Shown piece by piece: positions 8,859 to 19,808 of a DNA stretch of 64,000 bases. The stretch's first letter is position 1. Each line of letters starts with the position of its first letter. Below the pieces are notes generated by a model, which saw nothing but the letters and a program-made list of their open reading frames with translations, ran no database searches and was not told the origin of the DNA. The DNA comes from Neorhizobium sp. SOG26 (GTDB lineage Bacteria > Pseudomonadota > Alphaproteobacteria > Rhizobiales > Rhizobiaceae). The DNA lies in assembly GCF_003491345.1 (NCBI RefSeq), contig NZ_CP025512.1:3309621-3373620 (forward strand), written 5' to 3'. A program made the translations under genes and the position numbers.

Positions 8859-9470
8859 TTATCGAAGCGCGCCAACCAGAAGGTCGCGGCCATCTTCGAT
8901 GGAAACCCAGCGGCCGGTGTTGAACGTGGCCTGGCGCTTCAGGAAGGTATAGGTCGTCGCGTACCAGGGGCGCACTTCGTTATCGAGATTGTCGAGAACG
9001 AAATCACCCTCAGCGGTGCGCAGCGTCAGGATCGCATGGCCTTCGCCATCGGCCTTGCGGACGACCGTCATCAGCAGGTCGGAGAGGGAAAAGCCGCGCG
9101 CGGCAAGTTCGCGACGCTTCTGCAGCGCGAAATCTTCGCAGTCAGCAAAATTGACTGGATAGCTCCAGACCTCTTCGACGCCGTGGGCTTCCTTGTCGGT
9201 CTTGGCAATATAGCGTGCGTTGACGCTGCGATTGATGCGGCGGACGGTGGCCCAGTCCTTTTCGCTCATCCGGCGCGCCGGAGCCGGCTGGCTCTTGACC
9301 GCGCATTCGGCGGCATATTTCTGGCAGAACTCGTAGTGGCCGATCGGTTGCGACGTCACGGCGCCCGTGATCATTGCGGCCATTGGCCTCGGTGCCGGCA
9401 CAGCGGTACTCACTGGCACCAATACGCTGACTAGGATCACGGCAAGCCGTGCCTGCAGAGCTTTCATCAT
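8859..9470 (-). CDS. Transglutaminase-like cysteine peptidase (BTLCP family)
   Basis: A 203-aa exported protein. Residues 1-25 form a signal peptide (ARLAVILVSVLVPVSTAVPA). The catalytic triad of the bacterial transglutaminase-like cysteine proteinases is visible: Cys111 in NFADCEDFAL, His145 in GEGHAIL and Asp160 in FVLDNLDNEV. The family is common in alphaproteobacteria; relatives (LapG) cleave surface adhesins, but this protein lies next to no adhesin or c-di-GMP gene here, so the substrate is unknown. The two adjacent ATG codons at 9470 and 9467 are both possible starts. A terminator follows. Confidence 0.9.
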   Translation of the reverse strand: MMKALQARLAVILVSVLVPVSTAVPAPRPMAAMITGAVTSQPIGHYEFCQKYAAECAVKSQPAPARRMSEKDWATVRRINRSVNARYIAKTDKEAHGVEEVWSYPVNFADCEDFALQKRRELAARGFSLSDLLMTVVRKADGEGHAILTLRTAEGDFVLDNLDNEVRPWYATTYTFLKRQATFNTGRWVSIEDGRDLLVGALR

Positions 9471-9605
9471 GGACCCGTCCCTTAAAATCCTAACGAAACG
9501 TTAAGATTGGGTTCATGTGAGAGTCAATCTGTTGATTTCTGTTAACGACTCATAGCGAGCATTATGGTTAAGGCTGCTGCTTTTTGGTCTCAGCCCAAAA
9601 TTTAA

Positions 9606-10406
9606 TCATGCAATTATTAGGGCTGCGGCTGCGGCCTTAAGCTTTTCAAGGTCTTGCGGGCGCGAAAGCCGGTGGTCGCCGTCGCGGATGAGGGTGAGCA
9701 CCACGTCATCGGCCGGCAGGAACTCGACGAGCTTCAGCGCGTGGGGATATGGAACGTCCGGATCCTGCATGCCCTGGAGGATGTGAACCGGGCAGCCGGT
9801 TTCGATGATCCCGGTCAGGACGATGTTGTTGCGGCCATCCTCCAGGAGCGCGCGGGTAAAGATGTTCGGCTCGGGGCTGTATTCCGAATGTTCTTCGAAA
9901 TAGCCGCGCTCGGCGAGCGATTGGCGTTGCTCCGCCGTCAGGTGCGGTTCGACAAGTTCGGCAGTGAAATCGGGTGCGGGTGCGACGAGCACCATGCCGA
10001 GCACGTTGGGACCGCTTGCGCGCTGGCGCAGTTCCTGGACGAGTCGAAGTGCGACCCAGCCGCCCATGGACGAGCCGACGAGCAGGACGCTTTCGGCCTT
10101 GCTATCGTCAAGAACGGCAAGCGCCTCTTCCAGCCAGCGGGAGATGGTCCCGTCTTGAAAGGCGCCGCCGGATGCACCATGTCCGGAATAGTCAAACCGC
10201 AGGGCGCCAATGCCAAGTTCGGCGGCGAGCTTGTCAAGTTCGAGTGCCTTCGTGCCCGTCATGTCGGACCGGTATCCGCCGAGCCAGACAAGGGTTGGAG
10301 CATTCGGGCGGGTCGGCAGGCGATGGATCACCGCGATCTCGCGTGCAGCCGGTCCATTGCCGACCGTGATCCGTTTTTCGATGCTGTTCGTCGCCGCGTC
10401 TGTCAT
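9606..10406 (-). CDS. Alpha/beta hydrolase
   Basis: A 266-aa cytosolic protein with the hydrolase fold: WLGGYRSDMTGTKA (oxyanion region), FDYSGHGASGG, and nucleophile elbow VGSSMGGW with Ser113. The last catalytic residue is probably the His of RDGDHRLSRP near residue 247 and the acid the Asp in QGMQDPDVPY. It resembles the depalmitoylating esterases related to ABHD10, which in bacteria have unknown natural substrates. It stands alone, divergent from infC. No signal peptide is present. Confidence 0.87.
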   Translation of the reverse strand: MTDAATNSIEKRITVGNGPAAREIAVIHRLPTRPNAPTLVWLGGYRSDMTGTKALELDKLAAELGIGALRFDYSGHGASGGAFQDGTISRWLEEALAVLDDSKAESVLLVGSSMGGWVALRLVQELRQRASGPNVLGMVLVAPAPDFTAELVEPHLTAEQRQSLAERGYFEEHSEYSPEPNIFTRALLEDGRNNIVLTGIIETGCPVHILQGMQDPDVPYPHALKLVEFLPADDVVLTLIRDGDHRLSRPQDLEKLKAAAAALIIA

Positions 10407-10584
10407 GGGTTTCCTCGCGTTTTGGCGCTTATAAAACAGATTCGATTGCCGATAACAGCAGGTGATTTTTTCATCTGCCTATGCTATTGACTTCGCGCAA
10501 GCGGTCACGACATTCCGCTCGGCCGCGGGCCGGGCGAGCTTAAGTCGTCGCTCGCGCCGGAGAAACTTCAAGGAGAATACGACC

Positions 10585-11121
10585 ATTCGCAGACCATTCA
10601 AAGCCGATGCTCCCGTCAAAGAGGGGCCGCGCTCAAACAGGGAAATCCGCGTTCCCCGGGTCCAGCTTATCGATGCCGAAGGACAGAACCTCGGTGCAGT
10701 TCCGACCGACCAGGCTCTCCGCATGGCAGAAGAAGCCGGCCTCGATCTCGTCGAGATCTCGCCGAACAACGATCCGCCGGTATGCAAGATCCTTGATCTC
10801 GGTAAGCTGAAATATGCGAACCAGAAGAAGGCGGCCGAAGCTCGCAAGAAGCAGAAGATCGTCGAAATCAAAGAAATCAAGATGCGTCCCAACATCGACA
10901 CCCATGACTATGAGGTGAAGATGAAGGCGATGAACCGTTTCTTCGAAGACGGCGACAAGGTGAAGGTGACGCTGAAGTTCCGCGGTCGTGAAATGGCCCA
11001 CCAGGAACTCGGCATGAAGCTTCTGCTTCAGGTGAAGGACGATACGACCGAGATCGCCAAGGTGGAAGCAGAGCCCAAGCTCGAAGGCCGCCAGATGATG
11101 ATGGTGCTGGCGCCGAAATAA
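10585..11121 (+). CDS. infC: Translation initiation factor IF-3 (ATT start)
   Basis: A 178-aa protein with the IF-3 N-domain ([22 protein letters not shown], then [23 protein letters not shown]), a lysine-rich linker ([19 protein letters not shown]) and the C-domain ([20 protein letters not shown]). It binds the 30S subunit and checks initiator tRNA and start codon. The start is ATT at 10585, 9 nt after AAGGAG, matching the rare-start autoregulation known for infC in many bacteria: IF-3 rejects non-canonical starts including its own. A longer ATG frame from 10462 exists but its N-terminus does not look like IF-3. It leads the infC-rpmI-rplT cluster. Confidence 0.95.
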   Translation: MRRPFKADAPVKEGPRSNREIRVPRVQLIDAEGQNLGAVPTDQALRMAEEAGLDLVEISPNNDPPVCKILDLGKLKYANQKKAAEARKKQKIVEIKEIKMRPNIDTHDYEVKMKAMNRFFEDGDKVKVTLKFRGREMAHQELGMKLLLQVKDDTTEIAKVEAEPKLEGRQMMMVLAPK

Positions 11122-11137
11122 GCGCCGCACTACCCCG

Positions 11138-11163
11138 TTTGCCACGGTTCGCCGCTTGGCAAA
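11138..11163 (+). promoter_or_regulatory. Hairpin in the infC-rpmI spacer
   Basis: TTTGCC (11138-11143) pairs with GGCAAA (11158-11163) in the 197-nt space between infC and rpmI. It could be part of the leader through which L20 represses rpmI-rplT in other bacteria, or an attenuation point. There is no T-run directly behind it. The assignment rests on position only. Confidence 0.3.
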
Positions 11164-11318
11164 GCCGGTGTTCAATCAATCCTTCTTTTTCATTGCGCTT
11201 CCCGCAGACTGCGGTTATAAGCGCGCGTCCGAACGGTCCGGCAGGGCATGCCGTGGCCGTTCCAAATGCTTGAAACAGGCGTCGTCTGCCGGTTTCGATA
11301 CAAATACGGAGTAGCAAA

Positions 11319-11522
11319 ATGCCCAAGATGAAGACGAAATCGGCCGCCAAGAAGCGGTTCAAGGTAACGGCGACCGGTAAGGTCGTTGCAGCTGCTGCTG
11401 GCAAGCGCCACGGCATGATCAAGCGGTCCAACAAGTTCATCCGCGATGCTCGCGGTACGATGATCCTTGCCGAAGCAGACGGCAAGAAGGTTATCAAGAA
11501 CTACCTGCCGAACGGTCTCTGA
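11319..11522 (+). CDS. rpmI: 50S ribosomal protein L35
   Basis: A 67-aa basic protein starting [21 protein letters not shown], with the L35 signature [24 protein letters not shown] and ending KNYLPNGL. Its length is typical. ATG 11319 has GGAG upstream. The gene sits between infC and rplT in the conserved order; rplT follows after 40 nt with its own strong ribosome binding site. Confidence 0.97.
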   Translation: MPKMKTKSAAKKRFKVTATGKVVAAAAGKRHGMIKRSNKFIRDARGTMILAEADGKKVIKNYLPNGL

Positions 11523-11562
11523 GACCTCTCGTCACTTTTGGATCAGTTAAGGAGATCATGAC

Positions 11563-11967
11563 ATGGCACGCGTAAAACGGGGCGTCACTTCCCGCGCCAA
11601 GCACACCAAGACCCTCAAGGCAGCCAAGGGCTTCTACGGCCGCCGCAAGAACACGATCCGCGCCGCAAAGGCTGCTGTTGATCGTTCGCGCCAGTTCGCT
11701 ACCCGCGACCGTCGCGTCAAGAAGCGCAATTTCCGCGCCCTGTGGATCCAGCGTATCAACGCTGCTGTCCGCGAATCCGGCCTGACCTACGGCCGCTTCA
11801 TCGACGGCCTCAACAAGGCTGGCATCGAAGTTGACCGCAAGGTTCTTTCCGACATGGCCATCCATGAGCCGGAAGCATTCGGCGCCCTGGTTGCTGCCTC
11901 CAAAAAGGCCCTTGAGTACCTCAAGGAAACCGGCACGGCCGGCGAGTTTGAAGGCGCGGTTCGCTAA
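11563..11967 (+). CDS. rplT: 50S ribosomal protein L20
   Basis: A 134-aa protein starting [19 protein letters not shown] with the long basic helix of L20 ([19 protein letters not shown]) and globular part ([35 protein letters not shown]). The C-terminal tail is about 15 residues longer than in enterobacterial L20, as usual in rhizobia. L20 nucleates 50S assembly and in several bacteria represses its own operon. RBS AAGGAG precedes the ATG. A strong terminator follows. Confidence 0.97.
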   Translation: MARVKRGVTSRAKHTKTLKAAKGFYGRRKNTIRAAKAAVDRSRQFATRDRRVKKRNFRALWIQRINAAVRESGLTYGRFIDGLNKAGIEVDRKVLSDMAIHEPEAFGALVAASKKALEYLKETGTAGEFEGAVR

Positions 11968-12010
11968 GACCAGCGCTTCCCAGGCTCATTGAGCTTATAG
12001 AATTTTGGGA

Positions 12011-12045
12011 AACCCGCGCTGGCTTGGGCTGGCGCGGGTTTTTCG
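12011..12045 (+). terminator. Terminator of the infC-rpmI-rplT cluster
   Basis: Ten-bp stem AAACCCGCGC (12011-12020) / GCGCGGGTTT (12033-12042) followed by TTTC, 44 nt after the rplT stop codon. Confidence 0.88.
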
Positions 12046-12094
12046 TTTACGGCATCCGCCTGAAATATCTCTCCGATCATCAACGGAAGACACC

Positions 12095-13177
12095 ATGTCC
12101 GACCTGGAAAACCTGAAAACATCGCTGCTGGCCGAAATCGGCGCCGCCGGCGACGAAGCGGCGATCGAAGCCGTGCGCGTCGGCGCGCTTGGCAAGAAGG
12201 GCTCCGTTTCCGAGCTCCTGAAGACGCTCGGAACGATGACGCCGGAAGAGCGCCAGACCCGCGGGGCCGCAATCAACGCGCTGAAGAACGAAGTGACCGA
12301 AGCCATCAACGCCCGCAAGACGGTGCTGAAGGATGCGGCAATCGAAGCGCGGCTGAAGGCGGAAACGGTGGATGTTTCGCTGCCGGTGCGCTCGTCGCCC
12401 GCCGAGCGTGGCCGGATCCACCCGATCAGCCAGATCATCGACGAGATCACCGCCGTTTTCGCCGACATGGGTTTTTCGATTGCCGAAGGGCCGGATATCG
12501 AGACGGACTATTACAACTTCACGGCGCTGAACTTCCCGGAAGGTCACCCCGCCCGCGAAATGCACGACACCTTCTTCTTCCAGCCGGACGAAAAGGGTGA
12601 GCGCAAGGTGCTGCGCACGCATACCTCGCCGGTGCAGGTGCGCACCATGGAAGCGCAGGACCCGCCGATCCGCATCGTCATTCCGGGCAAGACCTACCGC
12701 CAGGATTCCGACGCCACCCACTCGCCGATGTTCCACCAGGTCGAAGGGCTCGTTGTCGACAAGAAGAGCCATGTCGGCCACATGCGATGGATCTTGGAAG
12801 AGTTCTGCAAGGCCTTCTTCGAGGTGCCGTCGGTGACGATGCGCTTCCGCCCGTCCTTCTTCCCGTTCACAGAGCCCAGCTTCGAGGTCGACATCCAGTG
12901 CGACCGCTCCGGCCCGATCGTCAAGTTCGGCGAAGGCAATGACTGGATGGAGATCCTTGGCTGCGGCATGGTTCATCCGAACGTGCTGCGCTCCGGCGGC
13001 CTTGACCCGGACGAGTACCAGGGCTTTGCGTGGGGCATGGGCCTCGACCGCATTGCCATGCTGAAATACGGCATGCCGGACCTGCGCGACTTCTTCAACG
13101 CCGATGTCCGCTGGATGAACCACTACGGCTTCCGCCCGCTCGACATGCCGACGCTGTTCGGCGGCCTGAGCCAGTAG
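12095..13177 (+). CDS. pheS: Phenylalanine-tRNA ligase alpha subunit
   Basis: A 360-aa class II synthetase subunit. Residues 1-100 form the coiled-coil tRNA-binding arm ([20 protein letters not shown] onward, [17 protein letters not shown]). The catalytic core has [12 protein letters not shown] (motif 1 region), [10 protein letters not shown] (motif 2) and [15 protein letters not shown] (motif 3). With PheT it makes the (alpha-beta)2 enzyme that charges tRNA-Phe. ATG 12095 is the family start, with GGAAG upstream; the frame upstream overlaps the terminator and is not coding. pheT follows after 13 nt. Confidence 0.97.
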   Translation: MSDLENLKTSLLAEIGAAGDEAAIEAVRVGALGKKGSVSELLKTLGTMTPEERQTRGAAINALKNEVTEAINARKTVLKDAAIEARLKAETVDVSLPVRSSPAERGRIHPISQIIDEITAVFADMGFSIAEGPDIETDYYNFTALNFPEGHPAREMHDTFFFQPDEKGERKVLRTHTSPVQVRTMEAQDPPIRIVIPGKTYRQDSDATHSPMFHQVEGLVVDKKSHVGHMRWILEEFCKAFFEVPSVTMRFRPSFFPFTEPSFEVDIQCDRSGPIVKFGEGNDWMEILGCGMVHPNVLRSGGLDPDEYQGFAWGMGLDRIAMLKYGMPDLRDFFNADVRWMNHYGFRPLDMPTLFGGLSQ

Positions 13178-13190
13178 GGGGAGAGAGACA

Positions 13191-15626
13191 ATGAAATTCA
13201 CGCTTTCCTGGCTCAAGGATCATCTTGAGACCGACGCAACGCTGGAAGAAATCTGCGAGCGCCTGACCGCGATCGGCCTTGAGGTCGAGGATGTCGACGA
13301 CAAGTCGGCCTACAAGCCTTTCGTCATCGCCAAGGTCCTGTCGGCTGAAAAACATCCGGAGGCCGACCGGCTGAAGGTGCTGATGGTCGATGCCGGACCT
13401 GAGGTCAATGGGGGCAAGCCGCTGCAGATCGTTTGCGGTGCGCCAAATGCGCGTGCCGGTCTGGTTGGTGCCTTGGCGCGGCCGGGCACCTATGTTCCGG
13501 GCATCGACGTGACGCTTGCCGTCGGCAAGATCCGCGGCGTCGAAAGCCACGGCATGATGTGCTCGGAAAAGGAACTCGACATTTCCGAGGACCACAATGG
13601 CATCATCGACCTGCCCGCGGATGCACCGGTCGGCCAGTCCTTCGCGTCCTATGCCGGCCTTGATGATCCGGTCATCGAGATCAACCTGACGCCGAACCGC
13701 CCGGACTGCACCTCGATCTACGGTATCGCCCGAGACCTCGCCGCGTCCGGCCTGGGCACGCTGAAGCCGAAGGCCAAGCCGTCCTTCACCACGCAGGGCG
13801 AGACCTCCATTGGCATCACGCTTGATCTGGATGACGAGCGCCTGTGCCCGGCCTTTGGCCTGCGCCTCGTGCGAGGCGTCAAGAACGGCCCGAGCCCGGT
13901 CTGGATGCAGCAGCGGCTGAAGGCGATCGGCCTTCGTCCGATCAACGCGCTTGTCGACGTCACCAACTACATGACCTTCGACCAGGGTCGCCCGATGCAC
14001 GTCTTCGACGCTGCCAAGGTGAAGGGCGACCTCACCGTGCGCCGCGCCAAGGATGGCGAGACGCTTTTGGCGCTCGACCAGCGCGAATACAAGCTCGGCC
14101 CGAACAACGTGGTCATCGCCGATGAAAATGGCGTCGAGTCGATCGGCGGCATCATGGGCGGCGAGCACTCCGGCTGTGATGAGAACACCACCGACGTGCT
14201 GATCGAATCGGCGCTGTGGGACCCGATCAACATCGCAAAGTCCGGCCGTGCCCTCGGCATCATCACGGATGCGCGCTACCGGTTCGAACGCGGCGTCGAC
14301 CCGCAGTACATGCAGCCTGGCCTCGACCGCACAACCGAACTGGTCCTGGAACTGTGTGGCGGCACGCCGGCGGAAGCCAAGATCGTCGGCTACAAGGGAT
14401 TTGAGCCGAAGGTCGTCGACTTTCCGTTCTCGGAGGTGAAGCGCCTGACGGGTCTGGAAGTCTCGACGCAGGAGAGCCGCACTATCCTCACCCGCCTCGG
14501 CTTCACCGTTGAGGGCGAGGGCGAACGGGTCTCGGTAAAGGTCCCGTCCTGGCGTCCCGACGTCGATGGCAAGGCCGACCTCGTTGAAGAAGTCATGCGC
14601 ATCTATGGCGTTGACCAGATCAAGCCTGAGCCGATCGAGAAGCTGTCGGCGGTCAATGGCCGCATCCTGACGACGCTGCAGGTTCGCACCCGCACGGCCA
14701 AGCGCTCGCTTGCCGCGCGCGGCATGCTGGAAGCCGTCACCTGGTCGTTCATTTCCGAGGAGCAGGCCAAGCTCTTCGGCGGCGGTAGCGCAGCACTGAA
14801 GCTCGCGAACCCCATTGCCGCCGACATGTCCGACATGCGCCCCTCGCTTCTGCCGGGCCTTCTTACCGCAGCCCAGCGCAATGCCGACAAGGGTTACGGC
14901 GACGTCGCGATCTTCGAAGTCTCCGGCACCTATGAGACGGATACGCCGGAAGGCCAGCGTCGCGTCGCCGGCGGTGTACGTCGCGGCACGGCGTCGATCC
15001 ACGGCGCGGGCCGCCTGTGGTCCAACAATGCCAAGGGCGGCGGCAAGCCGGTCGATGTCTTCGATGCCAAGGCCGATGCACTGGCCGTGGTGGAAGCCTG
15101 CGGCCTGCCGATGAGCAATGTGCAGGTCGAGCAGGGTGCGCCGTCCTGGTACCATCCGGGCCGCTCGGGTACGATCAAGATGGGGCCTAAGGTGGTGCTC
15201 GGTTATTTCGGTGAGTTCCATCCGAAGACGCTGGCGGCGCTCGATGTTTCCGGCGCGCTCTGCGGTTTCGAAGTTTATCTCGACGCGATGCCGGACCCGA
15301 AGAAGAAAGCAACCCGCACCAAGCCGGGCCTCGATCTTTCGGCTCTCCAGGCGGTGAAGCGCGACTTCGCCTTCGTGGTAGGAAGCGACGTTGAAGCCGG
15401 CGCGATCGTCAAGGCGGCCCTCACGGCCGACCGCAAGCTGATCACCGGCGTCAATGTCTTCGACGTGTTCGAAGGTGCGTCGCTTGGCGAAGGCAAGAAG
15501 TCGGTGGCGATCGAGGTCGTCATCCAGCCCGTCGAACGCACGCTGACGGACGAGGACTTCGAGGCGCTGACCGGCAAGATCGTTGCCAATGTCCAGAAGG
15601 CCACCGGCGGCACGCTGCGCGGCTGA
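13191..15626 (+). CDS. pheT: Phenylalanine-tRNA ligase beta subunit
   Basis: An 811-aa subunit with all family domains in order: an EMAP/tRNA-binding domain (about 40-150, [21 protein letters not shown]), the B3/B4 editing domain (about 210-380, [25 protein letters not shown]), the B5 domain (about 400-480), the catalytic-like core and the C-terminal anticodon-binding FDX-ACB domain ([20 protein letters not shown] to the end). The editing domain hydrolyses Tyr-tRNA-Phe. RBS GGGGGAGAGAG precedes the ATG. It is cotranscribed with pheS and ends at a strong terminator. A long antisense frame across it (13095-15755) is a shadow. Confidence 0.97.
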   Translation: MKFTLSWLKDHLETDATLEEICERLTAIGLEVEDVDDKSAYKPFVIAKVLSAEKHPEADRLKVLMVDAGPEVNGGKPLQIVCGAPNARAGLVGALARPGTYVPGIDVTLAVGKIRGVESHGMMCSEKELDISEDHNGIIDLPADAPVGQSFASYAGLDDPVIEINLTPNRPDCTSIYGIARDLAASGLGTLKPKAKPSFTTQGETSIGITLDLDDERLCPAFGLRLVRGVKNGPSPVWMQQRLKAIGLRPINALVDVTNYMTFDQGRPMHVFDAAKVKGDLTVRRAKDGETLLALDQREYKLGPNNVVIADENGVESIGGIMGGEHSGCDENTTDVLIESALWDPINIAKSGRALGIITDARYRFERGVDPQYMQPGLDRTTELVLELCGGTPAEAKIVGYKGFEPKVVDFPFSEVKRLTGLEVSTQESRTILTRLGFTVEGEGERVSVKVPSWRPDVDGKADLVEEVMRIYGVDQIKPEPIEKLSAVNGRILTTLQVRTRTAKRSLAARGMLEAVTWSFISEEQAKLFGGGSAALKLANPIAADMSDMRPSLLPGLLTAAQRNADKGYGDVAIFEVSGTYETDTPEGQRRVAGGVRRGTASIHGAGRLWSNNAKGGGKPVDVFDAKADALAVVEACGLPMSNVQVEQGAPSWYHPGRSGTIKMGPKVVLGYFGEFHPKTLAALDVSGALCGFEVYLDAMPDPKKKATRTKPGLDLSALQAVKRDFAFVVGSDVEAGAIVKAALTADRKLITGVNVFDVFEGASLGEGKKSVAIEVVIQPVERTLTDEDFEALTGKIVANVQKATGGTLRG

Positions 15627-15657
15627 TTTCGGGTGGCGAGACCACTCTTCAAGAGCT

Positions 15658-15686
15658 AGCCTGCTTCTCTGGAAGCAGGCTTTTTT
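15658..15686 (+). terminator. Terminator of pheST
   Basis: Ten-bp perfect stem AGCCTGCTTC (15658-15667) / GAAGCAGGCT (15672-15681) with a 4-nt loop and TTTTT after it. Confidence 0.92.
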
Positions 15687-15742
15687 GTTTGTACGCGGGG
15701 CAGACGGCGGGGAAGCAACTGCAGCAGACGAGGGAGGTGGGT

Positions 15743-16363
15743 TTGCGCAAGCCAAATTCCATGAAGGGCCTGGAAGACCTCGGCCGTGTCCGGCTGTCTG
15801 AAAATTTCTTCTTTCGCGACTTCCTGCATTCGGAGATCGCCGACTTCTACCGCATCCCCAACGTTCCGGATGACCCCGATCTTACGATCGAGGCAGGGCG
15901 GCATCTGTGCGAGGAATTGCTGGAGCCCCTGCAGCGGACCTTCGGGCGGCTGCATATCCGCTCCGGCTATCGCTGCGCCGAGGTGAACGCCTTCGGCAAC
16001 CGCAACAACCTGAACTGCTCGACCAATACGGCAACCGCGGCCGACCATATCTGGGACAGGCGCGATGCCAATGGCTGTATCGGCGCCACCGCCTGCGTCG
16101 TCGTGCCCTGGCTCATCGATCGTCACCGCGGGGAGGGCGACTGGCAGAAGATGGCCTGGTGGATCCACGACCACCTGCCCTATGCGTCGCTATGCTTTTT
16201 CCCGAAGCTCTGGGCCTTCAACATCCAGTGGCATGAAAGGCCGGCGCGGCGGATCATGAGTTATGTCGCGCCACGCGGCGTGCTGACCAAGCGCGGCATG
16301 GCCAACCACGAAGTTGACCATGCTGAGTTTTACGCGGGGTTTCCACCGCCGGCCGGCCGCTGA
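15743..16363 (+). CDS. Conserved hypothetical protein, peptidase M15-like (about 206 aa)
   Basis: The sequence reads LRKPNSMKGLEDLGRVRLSENFFFRDFLHSEI and later GRLHIRSGYRCAEVNAFGN, HIWDRRDANG and CFFPKLWAFNIQWHERPARRI. The SGYR.CAEVN segment after an N-terminal helix recalls the D-Ala-D-Ala carboxypeptidase M15 family (SGYRS..vN), and a later DHIWD segment would supply a His and an Asp. However, I cannot identify the complete zinc-binding set, so enzyme activity is uncertain. There is no signal peptide. Start choice is open: TTG 15743 directly follows GGGAGGTGGG; ATG 15761 would remove six residues. It is a single gene between two terminators or stops. Confidence 0.65.
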   Translation: MRKPNSMKGLEDLGRVRLSENFFFRDFLHSEIADFYRIPNVPDDPDLTIEAGRHLCEELLEPLQRTFGRLHIRSGYRCAEVNAFGNRNNLNCSTNTATAADHIWDRRDANGCIGATACVVVPWLIDRHRGEGDWQKMAWWIHDHLPYASLCFFPKLWAFNIQWHERPARRIMSYVAPRGVLTKRGMANHEVDHAEFYAGFPPPAGR

Positions 16364-16366
16364 CGC

Positions 16367-16591
16367 TCAGAGCTTCAGCTTGGCCTTCAGCGCGTCGATG
16401 CGCTTCGACGCTTCTGCCTTGGAAAGATTGTCGGCAAAGGCGTCCGGTTCGTGCGCCTGCTCCGTCAGCGTCTTCAGGTAGGAGGTCTGGGCGCCGGTCA
16501 TCGGTTCGTCGCCGGTCACCCAGTCGTCCGGATCCTTTTCCGTGTTGGATTGATTGTCCGGATCGACTTTCGGGTTGTGCTGGTCTGTCAT
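16367..16591 (-). CDS. DUF3072 family protein (74 aa)
   Basis: A small acidic N-terminal half (MTDQHNPKVDPDNQSNTEKD, then PDDWVTGDE) is followed by the DUF3072 core MTGAQTSYLKTLTEQAHEPDAF and LSKAEASKRIDALKAKLKL, a short helical domain found in many proteobacteria and actinobacteria, with no known function. Two ATGs stand in tandem; the second (16591) has the better spacing to AGAGG. The gene converges with the M15-like gene, whose stop lies 4 nt away. Confidence 0.82.
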   Translation of the reverse strand: MTDQHNPKVDPDNQSNTEKDPDDWVTGDEPMTGAQTSYLKTLTEQAHEPDAFADNLSKAEASKRIDALKAKLKL

Positions 16592-16644
16592 CATCTGCCT
16601 CTTCGCTTTGTTCTTCAAACGTTCACGTCGAGGCAAATGTTCCC

Positions 16645-17664
<1,020 letters not shown>

Positions 17665-17677
17665 TTATTCAGGATGG

Positions 17678-18628
17678 TCAGGCGCCGGCTTCGTTCAGCA
17701 TCTTCATCTGGTCGTCGGAGAGCTTCAGGCTACCGGCGGCGATGATGGCATCGAGTTGGGCAGGGCTGGTGGCGCTGGCGATCGGTGCGGTGATGCCGCG
17801 CGACTGGATGAGCCAGGCAAGCGCAATCGAGGCCGGCTCTACATTCGTTTCGACGGCAATCTCGTCCAGTGCGGCAAGGATCCGGTAGCCTTTGTCGTTG
17901 AGGTAGGTGAGGGCGCGAGCGCCACGTGCCTTGCCTTCGGTATCGGCCTTGTCGCGGTACTTGCCGGTGAGGAAGCCGGAGGCGAGGCCGTAATAGTTGA
18001 TGACGCCGATCTCTTGCCTGATGCACAGATCCGCGAGCGGCCCTTCGAAGCTGTCGCGGTCGTAGAGATTGTATTGCGGCTGGAGCACGTCGTAGCGCGG
18101 AAGGCCTGCCTTGGCGGCGGCATCAAAGCTTTCCTGCAACAGCTTGGCATCATAGTTGGAGCAGCCCATTGCGCGGATCTTGCCCTGCTCCTTCAGCTTG
18201 GCGAAGGCGCCTAGCGCTTCCTCGTGGGTCACCGTGTCGTCGGGCCAGTGCGCGAGGTAAAGGTCGATATGGTCGGTCTGCAGGCGGCGCAGCGAGTTGT
18301 CGACCTCCTCCAGGATCCACTTGGCCGAGAGATCCTTCTTTCCCTGGCCCATGTCGGAACCGACCTTGGTAACGATGATCGCCTCGTCGCGCGAGCGGCC
18401 GCTCCCCTTCAGCCACTTGCCGATGATGGTCTCCGACTCGCCGCCTTGGTGGCCCGGGACCCAGCGGGAATAGGAGTCCGCCGTATCCAGCGTGTTGAAG
18501 CCGGCGTCGAAGAAACGATCGAGAACCGCAAACGAAGTCTTTTCATCCGCCGTCCAGCCGAAGACGTTGCAGCCGAGCACAACAGGCGAAATGGATAGGC
18601 CGGTACGGCCGAGCGGGCGCAATTCCAT
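17678..18628 (-). CDS. Aldo/keto reductase, second gene of the pair
   Basis: A 316-aa aldo/keto reductase starting MELRPLGRTGLSISPVVLGC. Tetrad: Asp and Tyr in LDTADSYSRW, Lys in AIIVTKVGSD, His in DLYLAHWPDD. Cofactor end: GITAPIASATSPAQLDAI. The insertion VPGHQGGESETIIGKWL matches the subfamily of oxidoreductases that act on sugar- or quinone-like substrates, but the substrate is not known. The ATG at 18628 has GGGAGAAAG upstream; the longer frame to 18643 is less likely. It is divergent from the Gfo/Idh gene. Confidence 0.92.
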   Translation of the reverse strand: MELRPLGRTGLSISPVVLGCNVFGWTADEKTSFAVLDRFFDAGFNTLDTADSYSRWVPGHQGGESETIIGKWLKGSGRSRDEAIIVTKVGSDMGQGKKDLSAKWILEEVDNSLRRLQTDHIDLYLAHWPDDTVTHEEALGAFAKLKEQGKIRAMGCSNYDAKLLQESFDAAAKAGLPRYDVLQPQYNLYDRDSFEGPLADLCIRQEIGVINYYGLASGFLTGKYRDKADTEGKARGARALTYLNDKGYRILAALDEIAVETNVEPASIALAWLIQSRGITAPIASATSPAQLDAIIAAGSLKLSDDQMKMLNEAGA

Positions 18629-18821
18629 TGATCTTTCTCCCAAAGTCTTAGGTCAGCGGATGAATCGTCCAAATGAAGGAAGGTGAGATTAGCCGAAGCG
18701 TCGTTGGCGGCCAGCAGCAATTTCGCGTGGGGACGCATTTTTTCAAGCCTTGCCCGCGGCCTCCGTTGCGCCACCTGGACCTCCCCAATAAGGTGCCGAC
18801 GCAAAATCAAGGGAGAAGTTC

Positions 18822-19808
18822 ATGCTGCGTTTCGGAATTCTGTCGACTGCCAAGATTGGCCATGAGCAGGTTGTGCCGGCGATCCAGGACGCCGAAAACT
18901 GCGTCGTCACCGCCTTCGCAAGTCGCGACCTCGGCAAGGCCCGCAAGCTGGCGGATCGTTTCGGCGCGCCGCATGCATTCGGCTCCTATGAGGAGATGCT
19001 GGCGTCTGACGTGATCGACGCGGTCTATATTCCGCTGCCGACGAGCCAGCATGTCGAATGGTCGATCAAGGCGGCCGAGGCAGGCAAGCATGTGCTTTCC
19101 GAAAAGCCGATCGCGCTGAACGCGGGCCAGATCGAGGAACTGATCAAGGTGCGCGACCGCACCGGCAAGCTCATCACCGAAGCCTTCATGGTGACCTATT
19201 CGCCGGTCTGGCTGAAGGTGCGCGAACTGTTGCGGGAAAAGGCGATCGGCGAACTGAAGCACGTGCAGGGCGCCTTCACCTATTTCAACCGCGACCCCTC
19301 CAACATGCGCAACATCCCGGAACTTGGTGGCGGCGCGCTGCCGGACATCGGCGTTTATCCCACCATCGTCACCCGTTTTGCGACGGAAGCCGAGCCGCAG
19401 CGCGTGCAGGCCGAGGTTGAGCGTGATCCCACCTTCGGCACCGACATCTTCTCCAACGTGAAGGCAGATTTTGGTTCGTTCAAGCTTACCTTCTACATTG
19501 CCACCCAGATGGCAGCGCGGCAGATCATGGTCTTCCACGGGACCGAAGGCTACATCGAGGTGAAGTCGCCGTTCAACGCCGTGCGCTGGGGTGCCGAGGA
19601 GATCGAGGTGACCAACCAGAACCACGGAGAGTCGCAGATCTTCCGCTTCCAGGACAGCCGCCAGTACAAGCGTCAGGCCGAAGCGTTTGCCCGTGCAACG
19701 CAGGGCGAGGCGGTGGAATTCGTGACGCTCGAAAACTCGCTGAAGAACCAGCGTTTCATCGACGCTATCTACCGCGCCGGCGAACACGGCGGCTGGGAAG
19801 AAATCTAG
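18822..19808 (+). CDS. Gfo/Idh/MocA family oxidoreductase
   Basis: A 328-aa NAD(P)-dependent dehydrogenase. The Rossmann N-terminus is [19 protein letters not shown], in which the usual GxGxxG is replaced by GILSTAKI, as common in the dimeric-dihydrodiol-dehydrogenase-like branch. The lysine motif [11 protein letters not shown] contains the catalytic Lys. The C-terminal alpha/beta domain covers [12 protein letters not shown] onward. Substrates are sugars or cyclitols, unknown here. RBS AGGGAGAAG precedes ATG 18822. The stop shares a CTAG with the stop of the converging 121-aa membrane protein. Confidence 0.92.
   Translation: MLRFGILSTAKIGHEQVVPAIQDAENCVVTAFASRDLGKARKLADRFGAPHAFGSYEEMLASDVIDAVYIPLPTSQHVEWSIKAAEAGKHVLSEKPIALNAGQIEELIKVRDRTGKLITEAFMVTYSPVWLKVRELLREKAIGELKHVQGAFTYFNRDPSNMRNIPELGGGALPDIGVYPTIVTRFATEAEPQRVQAEVERDPTFGTDIFSNVKADFGSFKLTFYIATQMAARQIMVFHGTEGYIEVKSPFNAVRWGAEEIEVTNQNHGESQIFRFQDSRQYKRQAEAFARATQGEAVEFVTLENSLKNQRFIDAIYRAGEHGGWEEI

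Noticed and set aside
13095..15755. Very long antisense frame (886 codons) over pheT
   Set aside because: It is exactly opposite to a well-conserved essential gene, in a GC-rich genome where antisense frames stay open by codon bias; its translation is repetitive, Arg/His/Asp-rich and shows no domain.
18822..18900. Missing GxGxxG in the Gfo/Idh enzyme as a sign of inactivity
   Set aside because: The STAKI variant is usual in this branch of the family and the EKP motif is intact.
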